Assembly: GCA_009786775.1 (NCBI GenBank)
Contig: WQRL01000060.1
Coordinates: forward strand, 1-8,458
Length of the DNA: 8,458 bases
Reading direction: 5' to 3'
Source: Oscillospiraceae bacterium
GTDB taxonomy: Bacteria > Bacillota > Clostridia > Oscillospirales > Oscillospiraceae
This document shows, one piece after another, positions 5,891 to 8,458 of this stretch. The position numbers and the translations under genes are program-made. The stretch's first letter is position 1. The number at the start of each line of letters is the position of its first letter. A model generated the notes under the pieces. That model was not told where the DNA came from. It was given only the letters and a program-made list of their open reading frames with translations, and ran no database searches.

Positions 5891-6670
5891 TTAAAACACC
5901 TCCAGTGTAGCACTCTTGCGTATTTGTTTATCTATGACCTTATACAGTAATAGCGAAGCAGCACCATAGAGTGCTGTTATTAATGTGAGAATAGCCAATG
6001 TGGCAAAGAACTCAGCGTTGCCCGTCTGTTGTATGCTAAGGCGCAATAACCTGACTGCCCAGGTTGGCGGCAGTATATATGACAGCGGGTGAATCCACGG
6101 TGGCAAGAAGCTAATAGGAATTACAAACCCGCACAAAAGCACTATAGGTATCTCTATGAGATTCATATATAGTGTTGTTTTTCGGCTTAGCGTGAGCAGG
6201 TATGCAATTAGTGTTGAAAAAACAATGAAACAAACCACTGCACAAAATAGAGAAAAGAGCGTTAAGAAAGGGGATGGGAGATAAAAAAACGCTCCATACA
6301 AAACTCTTGCCGTGACGAATGATATGAGAAGTGTAAGCAAGGACAGCAGGGTGTTTCCCAGAATTTTGCCAAGGATTATTACCTGAAATCCCGCCGGGGC
6401 AGTATAAATCATTGATAACGTCCCGCTCCAGCGCTCACGGTTAATATCTCCGGCACTGGAAAAGCAAATACAGCCCCACAGCGCCATAAGCCCAGCTCCT
6501 AAAATCACAAATGTGCCGAAGTTATCATGGCCACTGTTGCGAAACATTTCATATATCAAAATTGTATTCGCAACGGGATTTATAATTAAGCAAAAACGAA
6601 ACATCGGGCGGACAAAAGAGTTCTTCATTTGCAACCGCAAGGTGTCCCAAATAACTCTAAGAAACTGCAT
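5891..6670 (-). CDS. ABC-2 type transporter permease, first subunit
   Basis: This 259-residue membrane protein is the other permease of the exporter. Six hydrophobic segments are seen at about residues 24-43, 52-73, 97-124, 134-160, 170-190 and 220-245. The ERWSGTLSMIYTAPAG stretch (79-94) is the typical ABC-2 motif between helices 2 and 3. The start at 6670 follows GAGGGG, which lies at the very end of the ATPase gene, 5 nt before the ATG; the ATPase stop is 2 nt away. The C-terminal ATLEVF codons themselves supply the GGAGGTG ribosome binding site of the next gene, so this end is under double constraint. It probably forms a heterodimeric channel with the second permease. The substrate is unknown; drugs, peptides or lipids are all possible for this family. 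Confidence 0.9.
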   Translation of the reverse strand: MQFLRVIWDTLRLQMKNSFVRPMFRFCLIINPVANTILIYEMFRNSGHDNFGTFVILGAGLMALWGCICFSSAGDINRERWSGTLSMIYTAPAGFQVIILGKILGNTLLSLLTLLISFVTARVLYGAFFYLPSPFLTLFSLFCAVVCFIVFSTLIAYLLTLSRKTTLYMNLIEIPIVLLCGFVIPISFLPPWIHPLSYILPPTWAVRLLRLSIQQTGNAEFFATLAILTLITALYGAASLLLYKVIDKQIRKSATLEVF

Positions 6671-6672
6671 TT

Positions 6673-7431
6673 CTACCCCTCTTTCTTCCCCACGAGCCTT
6701 ACATAGGCATCATCCAAACTTTCTCCGTCATTTTTTAGCATTGACGGGGTATCCATAGCCACAATAACACCTCCGTCAATCAGGGCGATGGTATCACAAA
6801 GTTCGTCTGCTTCAGGCATATAATGCGTTGTAAGCATAATTGTCTTGCCACGCCCGCGTAAAACCTTGAGAACATCACGTAACATTCTTGCACCCAGAGG
6901 ATCTAGCCCTACAGTCGGTTCATCACAGAATAATATCTCAGGGTCATTAACCAGCCCACGCGCAATTTGAAGCCGCTGCAACATACCTTTGGAAAATGTT
7001 TCACACAGAATGTCCGCTTTATCAGTAAGTCCAACTAAATCCAGCGCATCTTCAATACGGGCTTTGGCAACAGATGGCGGGACATGGTAAAGGTTAGAAA
7101 AATATGCAAGGTTATCTCTGGCAGACAATCTGCGGTAAACTCCCAATTCGCCTCCGAAAATAAAGTTTATTCTGGGCCGGATTTGCTTTGCTTGCCGAAA
7201 TGTGTCATAACCAAGCACTTTACACGTTCCAGACGTTGGCGCAAGTAACGTGATAAGAGTCTTGATAGTAGTTGTTTTCCCCGCACCATTTTGACCTAAA
7301 AGGCCAAAAATAGTGCCTTTCTCAACAGCAAAGCTAATTCCGTTTACTGCCGTAACAGTTTCTTTTTTCCGCGAAACCCAACCCTTATAGGTTGTGTACG
7401 TGCGCTTAAATTCATTAACTTCGATTATCAT
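6673..7431 (-). CDS. ABC transporter ATP-binding subunit
   Basis: This 252-residue ATPase powers the ABC-2 exporter encoded immediately downstream. The order of motifs is Walker A GQNGAGKTT (46-54), signature FSKGM (136-140, a variant of LSGGQ), Walker B ILFCDEP (156-162), D-loop GLDP (165-168) and H-loop histidine 193. At the usual Q-loop position the sequence is FGGELGVYRRL (92-102), without the glutamine; this FGGE variant is, to my knowledge, characteristic of a subgroup of ABC-2 ATPases rather than a defect. I chose the ATG at 7431, with GCGGGGT upstream. The frame stays open back to 7554 but that part reads through the promoter and operator and is not conserved-looking. It is the first gene of the three-gene transport operon, below the ArsR-type regulator gene. 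Confidence 0.93.
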   Translation of the reverse strand: MIIEVNEFKRTYTTYKGWVSRKKETVTAVNGISFAVEKGTIFGLLGQNGAGKTTTIKTLITLLAPTSGTCKVLGYDTFRQAKQIRPRINFIFGGELGVYRRLSARDNLAYFSNLYHVPPSVAKARIEDALDLVGLTDKADILCETFSKGMLQRLQIARGLVNDPEILFCDEPTVGLDPLGARMLRDVLKVLRGRGKTIMLTTHYMPEADELCDTIALIDGGVIVAMDTPSMLKNDGESLDDAYVRLVGKKEG

Positions 7432-7471
7432 AGAAAAATACCCCGCTCGTATTCGATTAATATAGAACACA

Positions 7472-7500
7472 AGGATACCATACGCCACAGAGGCTGTCAA
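7472..7500 (-). promoter_or_regulatory. Promoter of the ABC transporter operon
   Basis: Read on the minus strand, a consensus TTGACA -35 (7495-7500) is followed after exactly 17 nt by TATCCT (7472-7477, 4 of 6 to TATAAT). Initiation would fall near 7465, about 34 nt before the ATPase start. The -35 lies inside the inverted repeat at 7494-7511, so a regulator bound there would block RNA polymerase. Confidence 0.65.
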
Positions 7501-7537
7501 GTTCTTGACAGCGCTTGGTGCTGACAACACTTGGCAG
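7494..7537. promoter_or_regulatory. Two-palindrome operator, probable ArsR-type site
   Basis: CTGTCAAG-TT-CTTGACAG (7494-7511) is a perfect 8-2-8 inverted repeat over the -35 box. A second, imperfect palindrome CTGACAA-CAC-TTGGCAG (7521-7537, one mismatch in 7) with nearly the same half-site lies 26-27 bp upstream, centre to centre. Short 2-nt-spaced palindromes over a promoter are typical of ArsR-family operators, and an ArsR-type regulator is encoded directly upstream. The symmetry is seen; the binding partner is inferred. Confidence 0.65.
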
Positions 7538-7617
7538 CTGTTTAATTTGGTCAATATCTTTTTCGCTACAATTCACTCATTACCTAAGGGACTGACTTGC
7601 AGACTATTCCACATACG

Positions 7618-8442
7618 TTATGGCAAAAATTCCGTTATAGCTGATGTGATTTCCTGAGCAAGGTTTTCCATAAGGCTGTAATATTTTGCGGCTCCGTCTA
7701 TTTGTTCACAAACGAGCCCGGATTCCCTTAATACTTTCATGTGATGTGAAACAGTGGATGCGCTAAGTTCCAAAAGCATAACAATTTCAGAGCCTTGCAT
7801 TACACTGCGTTCTTTTAGCATTGCAACGATACGAAAGCGGGTATCGTCAGCTAAAGCCTTAAGCTGCTTTAGCAAGTAATCATTGTCATAAGCAAAATCC
7901 CTTATGCTGAAGAAAAGGATTTGATTTTTGCCAACATACCGCACTGCGCGCCGGCCGGAGAAAACAGAGGGGGCAAATAAAAAAATAGTATATGGCCCCC
8001 GCCTGAACATGCTTTTTCGCATTAGCTTATCAGATAGTTCCAGCGGGTCCATTTGCGAAAGCATGCGGATAACATTTTGCTCTTCGTCTTGAATTTTTTT
8101 TCTGTAATCATCAAGTTTTGCATAAAACACACTGTTTTGCAATTCGCTTGCAAGTGCGAAAACACAGTCTATGAACTCCTTTATGCATGTCATAAATGCT
8201 TTGGCATCCAGAAAACTTTTCAGCAAATTATGCTCGCTATCCAATAAGCCTGTAATACCGTTAACAGGCATATCCAGCAATACCCCAGGAAGTTTTTCGA
8301 TTTCTATACCCATCACATGCTCACGAAAGCTCCCTAACGAGAAAGCGCTCAAATCGTAGCCCTGCAAGCACTCAAGCAAATGCGGGCTTGACGAGCTGCT
8401 TTCAAATGAAATATATATTTCAACCGCAAGCCGGTACTTCAT
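7618..8442 (-). CDS. ArsR-type winged-helix regulator with long N-terminal domain
   Basis: This protein of 274 residues carries a C-terminal winged-helix domain of the ArsR type at about residues 191-258 (LKALADDTRFRIVAML...), with the recognition helix near 227-241 (SASTVSHHMKVLRES) and the wing CEQIDGAAKYYSL. Ordinary ArsR proteins are about 100 residues; here some 185 residues precede the HTH. That part is soluble, not recognised by me, and probably holds a ligand-sensing or dimerisation domain. No cysteine pair of a metal-sensing site is visible in the HTH domain, so the ligand is unlikely to be a classical thiol-bound metal. It lies 187 bp upstream of the ABC operon on the same strand and very likely regulates it. 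The ATG at 8442 has no clear ribosome binding site within the 16 remaining bases, and the frame stays open to the window edge, so the true start may lie further out. Confidence 0.85.
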   Translation of the reverse strand: MKYRLAVEIYISFESSSSSPHLLECLQGYDLSAFSLGSFREHVMGIEIEKLPGVLLDMPVNGITGLLDSEHNLLKSFLDAKAFMTCIKEFIDCVFALASELQNSVFYAKLDDYRKKIQDEEQNVIRMLSQMDPLELSDKLMRKSMFRRGPYTIFLFAPSVFSGRRAVRYVGKNQILFFSIRDFAYDNDYLLKQLKALADDTRFRIVAMLKERSVMQGSEIVMLLELSASTVSHHMKVLRESGLVCEQIDGAAKYYSLMENLAQEITSAITEFLP

Positions 8443-8458
8443 ACGATATTGTGCAACT

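Noticed and set aside
7432..7554. N-terminal extension of the ABC ATPase frame
   Set aside because: It would translate through the promoter and operator; the conserved ATPase fold begins at the ATG at 7431.
1..8458. CRISPR array, tRNA, rRNA or intact insertion sequence
   Set aside because: No regularly spaced repeats, no cloverleaf or rRNA-like sequence and no transposase were recognised.

Overview
The window looks like a chromosomal accessory stretch of a Firmicute, probably a Clostridia-class gut or anaerobe lineage. The evidence is strong GGAGG-type ribosome binding sites, TTGACA/TATAAT-like promoters, moderate GC content, and typical gene families: an SPL-like radical SAM protein, a short LytTR regulator paired with a LiaF-type domain, and an AAA_14/DUF4143 ATPase remnant. 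Species cannot be told from the sequence alone.

Layout. Positions 1-660 hold no convincing gene but are dense in symmetry: a 20-bp hairpin (12-57), two AT-rich palindromes (160-178, 220-240), a small hairpin and palindrome (305-347), and a 55-bp near-perfect inverted repeat (367-541). Four of the five mismatches in that repeat are G-U compatible in plus-strand RNA. On the plus strand follow an MscS-type mechanosensitive channel (666-1493), a radical SAM protein of the SPL/COG1533 type (1577-2458), a repeat-rich intergenic region (2459-2617), an MFS exporter (2618-3862), and a LytTR regulator plus soluble LiaF-C-like protein pair with its own extended -10 promoter (3874-4849). Then comes a broken, internally deleted AAA_14/DUF4143 ATPase gene (about 4855-5106).

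On the minus strand, converging on this, is an ABC-2 export operon. It reads from right to left as an ArsR-type regulator with a long N-terminal domain (8442-7618), an intergenic promoter/operator (7472-7537), an ABC ATPase (7431-6673) and two ABC-2 permeases (6670-5891, 5889-5107). The last three are 1-2 nt apart, with each ribosome binding site inside the end of the preceding gene.

How the parts work together. The minus-strand genes form a self-contained regulated exporter: the ArsR protein probably binds the CTGTCAAG-type palindrome that covers the -35 box of the ABC operon. The LytTR/LiaF-C pair may be a small envelope-stress or autoregulatory circuit whose regulator appears to start at a non-canonical ATC codon. 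No complete novel system is evident. The most unusual items are the fold-back element at 367-541, the ATC start, the membrane-less LiaF-C protein and the two-palindrome operator.
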